Shown here: positions 1 to 8,581 of the stretch, in pieces
Position numbering within the stretch: position 1 is the stretch's first letter
Layout of the letters: every line of letters begins with the position of its first letter
Assembly (NCBI GenBank): GCA_946480445.1
Contig: CAMLJN010000026.1
Span: 1 to 48,683 of the forward strand
From: an uncultured Buttiauxella sp.
Lineage (GTDB): Bacteria > Pseudomonadota > Gammaproteobacteria > Enterobacterales > Enterobacteriaceae
Direction of reading: 5' to 3'
Length of the DNA: 48,683 nt
Notes under the pieces: generated by a model
Databases searched by the model: none
What the model saw: the letters and a program-made list of their open reading frames with translations, nothing else
What the model was told of the DNA's origin: nothing
Made by a program: the position numbers and the translations under genes

Positions 1-2
1 CT

Positions 3-314
3 TTAACAGACAGTATTGATACCAGCACTGCCATGGGGCGTTTCTTTTTCCATGTGATGTCGGCACTGGCGGAGATGGAACGTGAGCTGATCGTCGAACG
101 CACACTTGCCGGATTGGCAGCCGCCAGAGCACAGGGACGCATAGGTGGAAGGCCCAACGCATTAAAGCCGCATGAGCGAGAACAGATTGCACGGCTATTG
201 GTTAAGGGGCATACCCGCCAGCAGTTGGCCATTATCTACGGAGTGGGGTTATCGACGTTGTACCGGTATTTTCCGGTAGATGGTCAGAGAAAGGATGACG
301 CGGTAGGATTGTAA
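3..314 (+). CDS. Gin/Pin-type serine DNA invertase, C-terminal part (5' end outside window)
   Basis: Site-specific recombinase of the serine resolvase/invertase family; relatives (Mu Gin, e14 Pin, Hin) flip DNA segments, often tail-fibre genes, between inverted 26-bp sites with Fis help. The reading frame is open from base 3, upstream of the first ATG at 33. The visible part reads like Gin from about residue 90: LTDSIDTSTAMGRFFFHVM, then the long E helix (EMERELIVERT), the GRIGGRP arm and a C-terminal helix-turn-helix (RQQLAIIYGVGLSTLYRYFP). The catalytic serine lies outside the window. It reads away from the missing part and ends 75 bp before the broken end of dadA, so it sits at the edge of a prophage or similar element. 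Family assignment is firm; which phage it came from is not visible. Confidence 0.9.
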   Translation, partial: LTDSIDTSTAMGRFFFHVMSALAEMERELIVERTLAGLAAARAQGRIGGRPNALKPHEREQIARLLVKGHTRQQLAIIYGVGLSTLYRYFPVDGQRKDDAVGL

Positions 315-392
315 TTCTTTTGCAAATATTGAAACGCCGCAGCGATGCCATTTATCTCACGGAAATGGGCGCATTTATCGCGCGGCGCATCA
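315..392. mobile_element. Probable end of an inserted prophage/element
   Basis: Non-dadA sequence between the invertase stop and the truncated dadA. The dadA match begins at about base 393. The foreign side ends in CA (391-392). Two imperfect direct repeats of CATTTATCNCNCGG lie 23 bp apart at 349-362 and 372-385, just inside the junction. Terminal CA and tandem ~22-bp repeats are features of Mu-like transposable phages, which also carry a Gin invertase near their right end. This is an inference; the other end is outside the window. Confidence 0.45.
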
Positions 393-1322
393 GACACGGA
401 TGCGGTTATCAAAACGGGTAATGGCGATTTTGTAGGTTTCATCGAGAACCGTGGAAACCGGCGCGCCCTGCTCATCGGCGATGGGAATGGTCAGGGAGTA
501 GCCTTTTAACGGATAGACGGGGATATCGACGATATTTTTCAGCAGCCCGGTGGAGTATGAGCCAAAGGCCACCACGTAGGCATCCCCTTTCACCACTTCT
601 TTGCCGCACTGCACACCGTAAATATTCTGCCCTTCATAAAGCAGGCGATCGACCGGCGTGTTGAAACGAAACTCAACGCCCGCCTCCGCAGCCATACGCG
701 CCAGGTTTTGAGTAAAAAGCTGGCAGTCGCCGGTTTCATCGTTGGGTAAGCGCAAACCACCGGTCAGCTTATGGGCTACGGCTGCCAGTGCAGGTTCAAC
801 CTGACCCAGTTGGCTGGCCTCAAGGAGCTGATACGGGACACCCGCCTCTTCCAGCACAGCGATATCTTTCGCCGCATTCTCAAACTGCTGGGCCGTGCGG
901 AACAGCTGTAGCGTACCGCCCTGGCGGCCTTCATACTCAATGCCCGTGCTGTGGCGTAACTCTTTCAGACAGTCACGGCTGTATTCGGCCAGGCGCACCA
1001 TGCGGCCTTTATTGCTCTGGTAGTGCCGCATATCGCAGTTGCGCAGCATTTGCAGCATCCATTTTAGCTGAAAGCGCGTGCCGTCGAGGCTGATGGCCAG
1101 CGGGGCGTGGCGCTGAAACATCCATTTAATGGCTTTAAGCGGCACGCCGGGTGCCGCCCAGGGCGCCGCGTAGCCCGGAGATATTTGCCCCGCATTGGCG
1201 GCGCTGGTTTCCAGCGCAGGCCCTGCCTCTCTGTCGATGACCGTCACCTCATGACCCGCCTGGCGTAAATACCACGCACTGGCAACACCGACAACGCCAC
1301 TTCCGAGCACCACAACACGCAT
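390..1322 (-). pseudogene. dadA: D-amino acid dehydrogenase DadA, truncated by an inserted element
   Basis: DadA is a membrane-associated FAD enzyme that oxidises D-amino acids, mainly D-alanine, to 2-oxo acids and feeds electrons to the respiratory chain. The N-terminal dinucleotide-binding motif is intact ([22 protein letters not shown]). The protein matches E. coli DadA up to FDNRIRV (residue 310 of about 432), then meets a TGA at the junction with foreign DNA. About 122 C-terminal residues, part of the substrate/FAD-binding domain, are missing, and dadX is not next to it. The remaining gene still has its upstream region with a CRP-like site. Loss of function is inferred from the size of the deletion. 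The remainder of dadA may lie on the far side of the element, outside the window. Confidence 0.92.
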
Positions 1323-1648
1323 AGCTGTCCCACCGTTTTGCTAAAAGAATAATCTTCTGATTACAAATTGATAACCCAGATGAAAATGTTATTCAACATA
1401 TGGCTTTATTATGGTGAGCATCCTCACACCTTCGCCCTTCATAGCGGCAGGCGTAGAATTAGTATCTCCTGCGACGGATAATATTTACTACAGAATAAAA
1501 ATCTGTTCATCTCGTGAAAAGCGGCGGATCAGAATAAATAAATCGCGCAGAAAATATTTTGCTGGCGGGCGCTAAGTTTGCGGAGTGTTCTATCCTTTGA
1601 AGTGAGGCTTTCCATTCAGAGAAAGCCGACAACAATGAGGGCGCGCTG
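1323..1648. other. Divergent dadA-ycgB intergenic region
   Basis: 326 bp between two divergently read genes. It is AT-rich and contains a good CRP-like site near the middle (1413-1428) and no ORF of note. The ycgB promoter must lie in the right half; in E. coli ycgB depends on RpoS. I could not assign a -10 element with confidence. Confidence 0.6.
1413..1428. promoter_or_regulatory. Candidate CRP site upstream of dadA
   Basis: GGTGA-N6-TCACA, one mismatch from TGTGA-N6-TCACA. It is centred about 100 bp upstream of the dadA start. The E. coli dad operon is known to be controlled by CRP and Lrp. With dadA broken, the site may now matter only for ycgB or be relict. Confidence 0.5.
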
Positions 1649-3184
1649 ATGGCTACTGTTACTGATTCCGCCACAAAGGATTCCCCACGGCTGAGTGATG
1701 GACCGGACTGGACGTTCGAGCTGCTTGATGTTTATCTTGCCGAGATAGACCGGGTCGCCAAACTCTATCGCCTGGACACCTATCCGCATCAAATCGAAGT
1801 GATCACCTCCGAGCAGATGATGGACGCCTACTCCAGCGTCGGTATGCCGATAAACTATCCGCACTGGTCGTTTGGCAAAAAATTTATTGAAACCGAGCGG
1901 CTCTATAAACACGGTCAGCAGGGGCTGGCCTATGAGATTGTAATTAACTCCAATCCCTGTATCGCCTATCTGATGGAGGAGAACACCATCACCATGCAGG
2001 CGCTGGTTATCGCCCATGCCTGCTACGGCCATAATTCATTTTTTAAAAACAACTATCTGTTCCGCAGCTGGACGGATGCCAGTTCGATAATCGACTACCT
2101 GATCTTCGCCCGTAAATACATCAGCGAGTGCGAAGAGCGCTATGGCGTGGACGAAGTTGAACGCCTGCTCGACTCCTGCCATGCCCTCATGAATTATGGC
2201 GTCGACCGCTATAAGCGCCCGCAAAAGATTTCGCTACAGGAAGAGAAGGCTCGACAGAAAAGCCGCGAAGAGTATCTGCAAAGCCAGGTGAATACGCTAT
2301 GGCGTACCCTGCCTCGCCGCGAAGAAGAAAAGACGATTGCCGAGGCGCGTCGCTACCCTTCCGAGCCGCAGGAGAACCTGCTCTATTTTATGGAGAAGAA
2401 TGCGCCGCTGCTGGAGCCGTGGCAGCGAGAGATCCTGCGTATCGTGCGTAAGGTAAGCCAGTATTTTTATCCGCAAAAACAAACTCAGGTAATGAATGAA
2501 GGCTGGGCGACATTCTGGCACTACACCATCCTCAACCACCTTTACGATGAGGGCAAAGTCACCGACCGTTTTATGCTGGAGTTTTTGCACAGCCACACCA
2601 ACGTGGTGTTCCAGCCGCCTTATAACAGCCCGTGGTACAACGGGATCAACCCGTATGCCCTGGGCTTTGCCATGTTCCAGGATATTAAACGTATCTGTCA
2701 GAACCCCACTGAGGAAGACAAATACTGGTTCCCGGATATTGCCGGTAAAGACTGGCTGGAAACGCTGCATTTCGCCATGCGCGACTTTAAGGATGAAAGC
2801 TTTATCAGCCAGTTTCTGTCGCCAAAACTGATGCGTGATTTCCGCTTGTTTACCGTGCTTGATGACGATCATAACAACTACCTGGAAATCTCAGCGATTC
2901 ACAACGAGGAAGGCTACCGGGAGATACGCGCGCAGCTTTCCGCGCAGTATAATCTGAGCAATCTGGAGCCAAATATTCAGGTGTGGAATGTTGATCTACG
3001 CGGTGACCGCTCGTTGACGCTGCGCTATATCCCGCACAACCGTACGCCGCTGGATAAGGGCCGTCGGGAAGTGCTTAAGCATGTCCATCGTCTGTGGGGC
3101 TTTGACGTTATGCTCGAGCAGCAAAATGAGGACGGCAGCGTTGAGCTGTTAGATAAATGCCCGCCCAGAATAAATGGCCTTTAG
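1649..3184 (+). CDS. ycgB: SpoVR family protein YcgB
   Basis: 511-residue cytoplasmic protein of the SpoVR family, nearly identical to E. coli YcgB (510 aa) along its whole length. The start MATVTDSATKDSPRLSDGPD aligns with the E. coli N terminus. SpoVR is named from Bacillus spore cortex formation. In enterics ycgB is a stationary-phase (RpoS) gene linked genetically to the kinase-like yeaG and to yeaH; the biochemical role is not settled. Seen here are the conserved HACYGHNSFFKNNY segment (about residue 127) and NEGWATFWHYTI (about 285), both histidine-rich conserved blocks. It stands alone, converges on fadR and shares a bidirectional terminator with it. Confidence 0.95.
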   Translation: MATVTDSATKDSPRLSDGPDWTFELLDVYLAEIDRVAKLYRLDTYPHQIEVITSEQMMDAYSSVGMPINYPHWSFGKKFIETERLYKHGQQGLAYEIVINSNPCIAYLMEENTITMQALVIAHACYGHNSFFKNNYLFRSWTDASSIIDYLIFARKYISECEERYGVDEVERLLDSCHALMNYGVDRYKRPQKISLQEEKARQKSREEYLQSQVNTLWRTLPRREEEKTIAEARRYPSEPQENLLYFMEKNAPLLEPWQREILRIVRKVSQYFYPQKQTQVMNEGWATFWHYTILNHLYDEGKVTDRFMLEFLHSHTNVVFQPPYNSPWYNGINPYALGFAMFQDIKRICQNPTEEDKYWFPDIAGKDWLETLHFAMRDFKDESFISQFLSPKLMRDFRLFTVLDDDHNNYLEISAIHNEEGYREIRAQLSAQYNLSNLEPNIQVWNVDLRGDRSLTLRYIPHNRTPLDKGRREVLKHVHRLWGFDVMLEQQNEDGSVELLDKCPPRINGL

Positions 3185-3189
3185 AAACC

Positions 3190-3221
3190 AAAGAGGCTTC
3201 CCCTGGGAAGCCTCTTTTTTT
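3190..3221. terminator. Bidirectional terminator between ycgB and fadR
   Basis: 13-bp perfect stem (AAAGAGGCTTCCC / GGGAAGCCTCTTT) with a CT loop, followed by T's on the plus strand and T's on the minus strand. It lies 6 bp after the ycgB stop and 8 bp beyond the fadR stop. Confidence 0.9.
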
Positions 3222-3228
3222 AGCGCTA

Positions 3229-3948
3229 TTAGCGACTGTGCATCGCTAAATCACCGGGCAAATTCTTCTGCATACGGTGCCAGATTTCCCCGCTCTCACG
3301 ACCATAGGTACGTATAGTGTCAAAGATCTGATCGTGCAGCCCCTCTTTGCAGAGGGTCCCCAGGCGATGGTAGAAGCCCAGGGCCAGACTGCGTGCTTCC
3401 GGGTTGGAGAAGTAGTGACGCCCGATACGGGTGTACAGCCCTTTCATGCCGTTGAGGATCAGACCATAGATCGGGTTGCCGGAGGCAAAAGCCAGGCCAC
3501 GGAAAATGTTGTAATCCAGATCGGCAAACGCATCCGCGTGGTCTTCGACGCAATCCGCCGTGGCCAGTACTTCCTGCGCTTTATCCGGATGCTGGCGAAT
3601 GGCCGTGCGGATAAAAATAGTGGCAATATTGGTGCGCACGGAGAGCAAATTATCAATCAGCTGCGGCACGCTGTCGTGATCCAGTCGCGCCAGGGTTTCA
3701 AGGATATTAAGCCCTGACGTCTCCCAGAAGTTATTCACTCTGGTAGGTTTACCGTGCTGGATCGTCAACCAGCCATCCCTCGCCAGACGCTGAAGCACCT
3801 CGCGCAGCGTGGTACGGGTGACGCCAATCAGTTCAGACAACTCGCGCTCAGCAGGCAAGATGGAACCCGGTGGAAAGCGGCTATTCCAGATGCTTTCAAT
3901 AATATACTCTTCCGCGAAACCCGCCGGGCTCTGCGCCTTAATGACCAT
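3229..3948 (-). CDS. fadR: Fatty acid metabolism regulator FadR
   Basis: GntR-family transcription factor that represses fad (beta-oxidation) genes and activates fabA/fabB. It releases DNA on binding long-chain acyl-CoA. The 239-residue form starting [15 protein letters not shown] matches the E. coli protein, so the internal ATG at 3948 is preferred to the in-frame ATG at 3963. The N-terminal winged helix includes [20 protein letters not shown] (residues about 31-50); the rest is the acyl-CoA-binding helical domain. It is divergent from nhaB, and the shared intergenic region holds a strong FadR-box-like sequence. The same window carries the classical FadR target fadD. Confidence 0.96.
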   Translation of the reverse strand: MVIKAQSPAGFAEEYIIESIWNSRFPPGSILPAERELSELIGVTRTTLREVLQRLARDGWLTIQHGKPTRVNNFWETSGLNILETLARLDHDSVPQLIDNLLSVRTNIATIFIRTAIRQHPDKAQEVLATADCVEDHADAFADLDYNIFRGLAFASGNPIYGLILNGMKGLYTRIGRHYFSNPEARSLALGFYHRLGTLCKEGLHDQIFDTIRTYGRESGEIWHRMQKNLPGDLAMHSR

Positions 3949-3983
3949 AGTATGAATTTCCATTACACAGGTTTAGCTAGTTG

Positions 3984-4000
3984 GACTCATCATACCAGAT
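3984..4000. promoter_or_regulatory. Candidate FadR operator between fadR and nhaB
   Basis: The minus strand reads ATCTGGTATGATGAGTC. It differs at 2 of 17 positions from the E. coli fadD upstream operator as I remember it (AGCTGGTATGATGAGTT). It lies 36 bp upstream of the fadR start and about 190 bp upstream of nhaB, so it is best placed to affect fadR. Confidence 0.55.
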
Positions 4001-4186
4001 GCGCCGCGCGCCAGATAGCTGACCAGCCCAGCATTTAGCGGATCGGTATTGAAATTTCGTGAAAAAGCGATGCAGGTAATATTTCCTGCGCCTTGATCGT
4101 CAGGCAGGGCGCGAGTAACCTGAAAGCCGCTCACTGAACCCTGCGCGAAACGTAACAATACACTTACTGAGGACGAAGAATTCACC

Positions 4187-5752
4187 ATGGAAATGTCTAC
4201 CGGCCGTGCGCTCTATCGCAATTTTTTGGGCCCGTCTCCTGACTGGTACAAACTCGCCATCCTTTGTTTTTTGGTCATCAACCCGCTTGTGTTCTGGTTT
4301 ATCAGCCCCTTTATTGCCGGCTGGATACTGGTGGCCGAATTCATTTTTACGCTCGCGATGGCTTTAAAATGCTACCCGCTGCTGCCAGGCGGCCTGCTCG
4401 CCATCGAAGCCGTGATGATCGGCATGACCAGTGCGCAGCACGTTCGCGACGAGGTCTCGGGTAACCTGGAAGTACTGCTGCTGCTGATCTTTATGGTCGC
4501 AGGCATCTACTTTATGAAGCAGCTTCTGCTGCTGGTCTTTACCAAACTGCTGCTGGGTATCCGCTCAAAAATCCTGCTGTCGCTGGCGTTTTGCTCTGCG
4601 GCGGCGTTCCTGTCAGCCTTCCTTGACGCGCTTACCGTGGTGGCGGTCGTGATAAGCGTCGCCGTAGGCTTCTATTCTATCTATCACCGCGTCGCTTCGG
4701 AAGGCGGCGACGGCAACGATATGCTGGACGACAGCCTGCTTGGCAGCGACAGCCGCACCACCCTTGAGCAGTTTCGAGCCTTCCTGCGCAGCCTGATGAT
4801 GCACGCGGGCGTGGGGACAGCGCTGGGTGGCGTAATGACGATGGTGGGCGAACCGCAAAACCTGATTATCGCCAGAAACGCCGGCTGGCACTTCGGTGAT
4901 TTTTTCCTGAGGATGGCCCCCGTTTCTGTCCCGGTTCTCTTCTGCGGCCTGCTGACCTGCGCGCTGCTTGAGTACGCTAAAGTCCTCGGTTACGGCGCGC
5001 CTTTACCGGAAAAAGTCCGCGGTATCCTGCAAGACTTCGACACCCGGAGTGCGGAAAAGCGCAGTAAGCAGGACAGCGTAAAGCTCGTTGTGCAGGCGAT
5101 TATCGGCGTCTGGTTAGTCGTGGCCCTTGCCCTGCACCTGGCGGAAGTGGGTCTGATTGGTCTGTCGGTGATTATCTTCGCCACCTCGTTATGCGGCGTA
5201 ACGGATGAACATGCTATCGGCAAAGCCTTTACCGAAGCGCTACCGTTTACGGCTCTGCTGACCGTTTTCTTCGCCATCGTGGCCGTGATTATCGATCAGC
5301 ATCTCTTTGCACCCGTTATTCATTTTGTCTTGCAGGCGGAGCCGCACGCGCAGCTTTCGCTGTTCTATCTCTTCAACGGCGTTTTGTCTTCCATTTCTGA
5401 TAACGTGTTCGTCGGCACCGTGTACATCAACGAAGCCAGAACCGCATTAACCAACGGCATTATCGACATTAAACAGTTTGAACTGCTGGCGGTCGCTATC
5501 AATACCGGTACGAATCTGCCTTCCGTTGCCACGCCAAACGGGCAGGCCGCCTTCCTGTTCCTGCTCACCTCGGCGCTGGCACCTTTGATTCGCCTTTCCT
5601 ACGGCCGCATGGTGCTGATGGCGCTTCCCTACACGCTGGTGTTAACTCTGGTGGGGCTGCTTTGCGTGGAGTTTACGCTGATGCCGGCAACGGACTGGAT
5701 GATGGCACACGGCTGGATTGCCGCACCGACGGCTGCGGATCTGCTGCACTAA
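4187..5752 (+). CDS. nhaB: Na+/H+ antiporter NhaB
   Basis: Electrogenic sodium/proton antiporter of the inner membrane, exporting Na+ in exchange for protons. It is 521 residues with about 12 hydrophobic segments; E. coli NhaB is 513 aa and very similar ([60 protein letters not shown]). The start [15 protein letters not shown] aligns with E. coli MEISWGRALWRNFLG and is preceded by GAGGACG. Gene order fadR-nhaB-dsbB is the same as in E. coli. The gene is followed by a short GC-rich inverted repeat at 5764-5779 without a T-tract. Confidence 0.96.
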   Translation: MEMSTGRALYRNFLGPSPDWYKLAILCFLVINPLVFWFISPFIAGWILVAEFIFTLAMALKCYPLLPGGLLAIEAVMIGMTSAQHVRDEVSGNLEVLLLLIFMVAGIYFMKQLLLLVFTKLLLGIRSKILLSLAFCSAAAFLSAFLDALTVVAVVISVAVGFYSIYHRVASEGGDGNDMLDDSLLGSDSRTTLEQFRAFLRSLMMHAGVGTALGGVMTMVGEPQNLIIARNAGWHFGDFFLRMAPVSVPVLFCGLLTCALLEYAKVLGYGAPLPEKVRGILQDFDTRSAEKRSKQDSVKLVVQAIIGVWLVVALALHLAEVGLIGLSVIIFATSLCGVTDEHAIGKAFTEALPFTALLTVFFAIVAVIIDQHLFAPVIHFVLQAEPHAQLSLFYLFNGVLSSISDNVFVGTVYINEARTALTNGIIDIKQFELLAVAINTGTNLPSVATPNGQAAFLFLLTSALAPLIRLSYGRMVLMALPYTLVLTLVGLLCVEFTLMPATDWMMAHGWIAAPTAADLLH

Positions 5753-5897
5753 CCTAATTTAACGGGCAGCTCGCTGCCCTCAGGCCTTATTCCGGAGTCG
5801 TTTATCTGAATAAGCAGATATTTTTCACCGTGCCACTGGCACAAAAAGCGAATTCGTTTACACTGCCGAATCACCGCAAATTGCAGGGAAATAGAGT

Positions 5898-6428
5898 ATG
5901 TTGCGATATTTAAACCAATGCTCCCGTGGGCGTGGTGCCTGGCTGCTGTTAGCCTTCACCGCTTTTGCTCTGGAAATGGTAGCGTTGTGGTTCCAGCACG
6001 TGATGCTGCTGAAGCCGTGTGTTATGTGTATTTACGAGCGTTGCGCTCTGTTCGGGGTCATGGGAGCCGGGCTGGTTGGTGCGATAGCGCCCAAATCACC
6101 GCTGCGTTATGGCGCGCTGGCCATCTGGCTGTACAGCGCAGGCAAAGGCCTTCAGCTGGCGTGGGATCATACAATGATGCAGCTGCACCCTTCCCCTTTT
6201 GTGACCTGTGATTTTGCCGCGCGCTTTCCGACGTGGCTGCCGCTGAACCAATGGCTGCCGTCGGTATTTGTCGCATCAGGTGACTGCGCCGTGCGCCAGT
6301 GGGTATTCCTGACCCTTGATATGGTGCAGTGGCTGGTCGGTATTTTCGCCATTTTCCTCGTGATTGCCGTGCTGGTTCTGATTGCTCAGCCTTTCAAACC
6401 AAAACGCCGTGACCTGTTTGGTCGCTAA
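5898..6428 (+). CDS. dsbB: Disulfide bond formation protein DsbB
   Basis: Inner-membrane quinone reductase that re-oxidises periplasmic DsbA, passing electrons to ubiquinone or menaquinone. It is 176 residues, as in E. coli. Four membrane helices are visible. Both redox pairs are present at the expected positions: C41-C44 (CVMC, where E. coli has CVLC) in the first periplasmic loop, and C104 (FVTCDF) with C130 (SGDC) in the second. R48, needed for quinone use, is kept (YERC). A start at ATG 5898 after GGGAAATAGAGT gives the full-length protein. A strong hairpin terminator follows. Confidence 0.97.
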   Translation: MLRYLNQCSRGRGAWLLLAFTAFALEMVALWFQHVMLLKPCVMCIYERCALFGVMGAGLVGAIAPKSPLRYGALAIWLYSAGKGLQLAWDHTMMQLHPSPFVTCDFAARFPTWLPLNQWLPSVFVASGDCAVRQWVFLTLDMVQWLVGIFAIFLVIAVLVLIAQPFKPKRRDLFGR

Positions 6429-6450
6429 GTTTCACGACAGCAGAAAGCAA

Positions 6451-6476
6451 AAACCCGCCGATGGCGGGTTTTTTTA
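6451..6476. terminator. Terminator after dsbB, shared with the convergent lipoprotein gene
   Basis: AAACCCGCC-GAT-GGCGGGTTT followed by T's on the plus strand; on the minus strand the same hairpin is followed by T5. It overlaps the stop codon of the minus-strand lipoprotein gene. Confidence 0.9.
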
Positions 6477-6716
6477 TAATGCGTGGTCGCGACGATAAAG
6501 CTTCCACTGGTCAATTCGTTCTCCGCCCGGCAAGATGCAGTCGCCACGCTCGCCCGGTTCGGTTTTCACCGTTCTCGGCTCACCGCCTTTCTCCAGGCAG
6601 TAAACCGATGCCGGGTTCGGCATGCCGATAACCTGGGGCGATTTTGGCGCCGTAGGTTCGGGTGATGAACAGCCGCTGAGTATTAGCGCACCCATCAGTA
6701 ATGTTATTTTCTTCAT
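6474..6716 (-). CDS. YoaF-like DUF333 lipoprotein
   Basis: 80-residue predicted lipoprotein. A signal peptide with lipobox LILSGC places the lipidated cysteine at residue 16. It is followed by a short Ser/Pro-rich tether and a DUF333 domain (NPASVYCLEKGGEPRTV ... GDCILPGGERIDQWKLYRRDH) with two conserved cysteines that could pair. The sequence resembles E. coli YoaF (MANPASVYCQQKGG ... LPGGETIDEW), whose function is unknown. In E. coli yoaF lies elsewhere, so here it is either a relocated orthologue or a paralogue. It sits alone, convergent with dsbB and sharing its terminator. A Shine-Dalgarno (GGAGG) precedes the ATG. Confidence 0.8.
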   Translation of the reverse strand: MKKITLLMGALILSGCSSPEPTAPKSPQVIGMPNPASVYCLEKGGEPRTVKTEPGERGDCILPGGERIDQWKLYRRDHAL

Positions 6717-7254
6717 GATTCCTCCCGTCAGGAGGCAGAATGTTAACAGTGCAGGCGTGGGGAAAGCAAAATCAGCGGAACAGGCTCTTAGCGAGCAGCT
6801 ACGTTATAGTGATGAATCGCACTCATCGGACGGTGTAGAGCATGCATCCCGGATTTACAGAAGATACAAACAGCGCCGTGGGGATTTGTTTCTCGGACAT
6901 CGTAGGGGGAGGTGCGATACTGTGAACCGCCACATGACGGACACTTAAATGTTAAGTACTGGATAAAAACCTTCTTTTACTTGTTATAGAAAGTACAACG
7001 TATCACAAAGATGCCGCCGTGTACGATTTATTTTTGTGTCACCTTCAGTTTTAGCGGCTGAGAGGTCAACCGGCAGGAAGGGACGCCTGTGCAGAAAGGA
7101 GAAAGGAGCGGATTGTTTTCCGGCTTAGGGAAAATAAATGAGAGAGTAACAATGGCTCTGGGATGGGCATACTGAACGCTGAGGGTAAGCAACATGTCCC
7201 ACCGCTGGGCGTGGCAATAGAGCAGCAGGACAAAATCTCAATTCAATCAACGCC
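6717..7254. other. 538-bp gene-free region where E. coli has umuDC and hlyE
   Basis: No convincing ORF on either strand: the longest frames lack homology I recognise and a good ribosome site. In E. coli this interval between dsbB and ycgN holds umuDC and hlyE. A degenerate LexA-like sequence (TACTGTGAACCGCCACATGA, 6918-6937) is present without an obvious dependent gene. I see no repeats or tRNA-like structures. Confidence 0.6.
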
Positions 7255-7716
7255 TCAATCCGCCCATTCGGGTTTGTTGAGGATATGATCCTGCCAGTCG
7301 CGTACTTCTGTTTCTTTCACCGCAATATGGCGGACAGAAATGCGTTCGCCATGCATAGCCGCTTTTGAGCCGGTAAGAAGAGGATGCCACTCCGGCAGCC
7401 CTTTCCCCTCCGCCAGCAGGCGGTAGGCGCAGCTGTGCGGCAGCCACTCGAACGTCGGCAGATTGTCGCGGGTAAGCTTGATGCAGTCCGGCTCGTATTC
7501 AAAGCGGCGGGCGTAGTTTCTGCACTGGCAGGTTTTGATATTCAGCTGTTTACAGGCGACGTTGGTGAAATAGATCTCATCCGTGTCCTCGTCCATCAGC
7601 TTATGCAGGCAGCACTGTCCACAGCCGTCGCAAAGTGATTCCCACTCCGCATCGCTCATTTCGTCGAGTGTTTTACTCTGCCAAAAAGGTGCCTGTGTCA
7701 TTGAGTGTGCCCGCAT
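7255..7716 (-). CDS. ycgN: YcgN family cysteine-cluster protein
   Basis: 153-residue protein of the YkgJ/YcgN (UPF0260) family, thought to bind metal through a cysteine cluster (CDGCGQCC near the N terminus, then [11 protein letters not shown]). Function unknown. The chosen start [17 protein letters not shown] aligns with E. coli [17 protein letters not shown] and gives the same 153-aa length; a farther upstream ATG adds 25 non-conserved residues. The sequence is about 90% like E. coli. It lies just downstream of ycgM on the same strand, about 100 bp away, as in E. coli, so the two are probably co-transcribed. Confidence 0.93.
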   Translation of the reverse strand: MRAHSMTQAPFWQSKTLDEMSDAEWESLCDGCGQCCLHKLMDEDTDEIYFTNVACKQLNIKTCQCRNYARRFEYEPDCIKLTRDNLPTFEWLPHSCAYRLLAEGKGLPEWHPLLTGSKAAMHGERISVRHIAVKETEVRDWQDHILNKPEWAD

Positions 7717-7812
7717 TTGAAAAATTAAGCTGCACCTTATAAACGCTAGGGGATAAAGATGCAAGTTTTGCCGCCAGCCGACGGCAAACAATTTCAGTAT
7801 AGCGGGTAGCGC

Positions 7813-8472
7813 TTACAATACGCGAGTCGTCAGGCTACGTCCGTCCAGGCTCACCTCCAGCGAATCGCCGCTGTTGAGCGGGCCGACGCCTTCCGGTGTA
7901 CCAGTCAGAATGACATCACCTGCGCGTAGGGTGAAGAAGCGGCTCATATAGGCGATCAGCGGCAGAATTTTATGCAACATGTCAGCGGTAGTGCCATGCT
8001 GGCGCGTCTCACCGTTCACTTTCAGGGCAATCAGGGTATTTTGCGGATCGCCGGCAAATTCAGCGGTCGGTATAAAGCCGGAAATGGGGCAGGCATTATC
8101 AAAGCCTTTTGCTTTCTCCCACGGCTGCCCGGCTTTCTTCAGCTTGCCCTGAAGATCGCGCAGCGTCAGATCCAACGCCACACCATAGCCTGCAATGGCT
8201 TTTGCGACATGCTCTTCCGTTGCCTGCCTGAGAGTTGAACCGATAAGCACGGCCAGTTCCACTTCGTGATGAACGCAGCCAAGCCCCTGCGGCAGTGCAA
8301 GCGGCTGGCGAATATCGCACAGCGCGCTTTCTGGTTTAATAAACAGCACCGGCTCTTGCGGGGTCGCGCTGCCCATTTCCTTGATATGTTTTGCGTAGTT
8401 GCTGCCTACGCACACTACTTTGCTGACCGGAAAATCCAGCAGCGCACCCTGCCAGTTATGATGTTGGTACAT
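7813..8472 (-). CDS. ycgM: Fumarylacetoacetate hydrolase family protein YcgM
   Basis: 219-residue FAH-fold enzyme, same length as E. coli YcgM. Metal-binding acids are seen in HHEVELAVLIG (about residues 68-78) and in LDLTLRDLQ. Substrate loop residues KGFDNACPISGF and the C-terminal LTGTPEGVGPL motif are typical of the FAHD1-like group. Members of that group act on small 2-oxo acids (acylpyruvase, oxaloacetate decarboxylase or enol-keto tautomerase activity, the last a metabolite-repair role). Which reaction applies here cannot be told from sequence. It is followed on the same strand by ycgN. Confidence 0.93.
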   Translation of the reverse strand: MYQHHNWQGALLDFPVSKVVCVGSNYAKHIKEMGSATPQEPVLFIKPESALCDIRQPLALPQGLGCVHHEVELAVLIGSTLRQATEEHVAKAIAGYGVALDLTLRDLQGKLKKAGQPWEKAKGFDNACPISGFIPTAEFAGDPQNTLIALKVNGETRQHGTTADMLHKILPLIAYMSRFFTLRAGDVILTGTPEGVGPLNSGDSLEVSLDGRSLTTRVL

Positions 8473-8517
8473 GCCTTTCCTCTGCGTCGTTGTGTTCTTC
8501 TGTCTCTGATACTAGAG

Positions 8518-8543
8518 AAAAAAATCCCCGGTGAATACCGGGG
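8518..8543 (-). terminator. Terminator downstream of the lytic transglycosylase gene
   Basis: The minus strand reads CCCCGGT-ATTC-ACCGGGG-A followed by T7. It lies about 40 bp past the transglycosylase stop and upstream of ycgM. Confidence 0.88.
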
Positions 8544-8581
8544 TGGAGAGCTTATTGCAGGATAGTTGAGCAGGTAGCGGG

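Noticed and set aside
405-420. TTATCAAAAC near the dadA truncation resembling half of a Hin/Gin recombination site
   Set aside because: It is the native dadA coding sequence for RFDN, and the second half-site and the central AAACC-GGTTT are missing.
284-475. Minus-strand 63-codon ORF spanning the dadA junction
   Set aside because: It is formed by reading out of frame across dadA and foreign DNA, with no ribosome site and no recognisable homology.
5764-5779. GGGCAGC-TC-GCTGCCC hairpin after nhaB as a terminator
   Set aside because: No T-tract follows and the stem is only 7 bp; it was left out of the feature list.
6622-6948. 108-codon plus-strand ORF after dsbB
   Set aside because: It starts inside the antisense strand of the lipoprotein gene, has no ribosome site and an odd composition.
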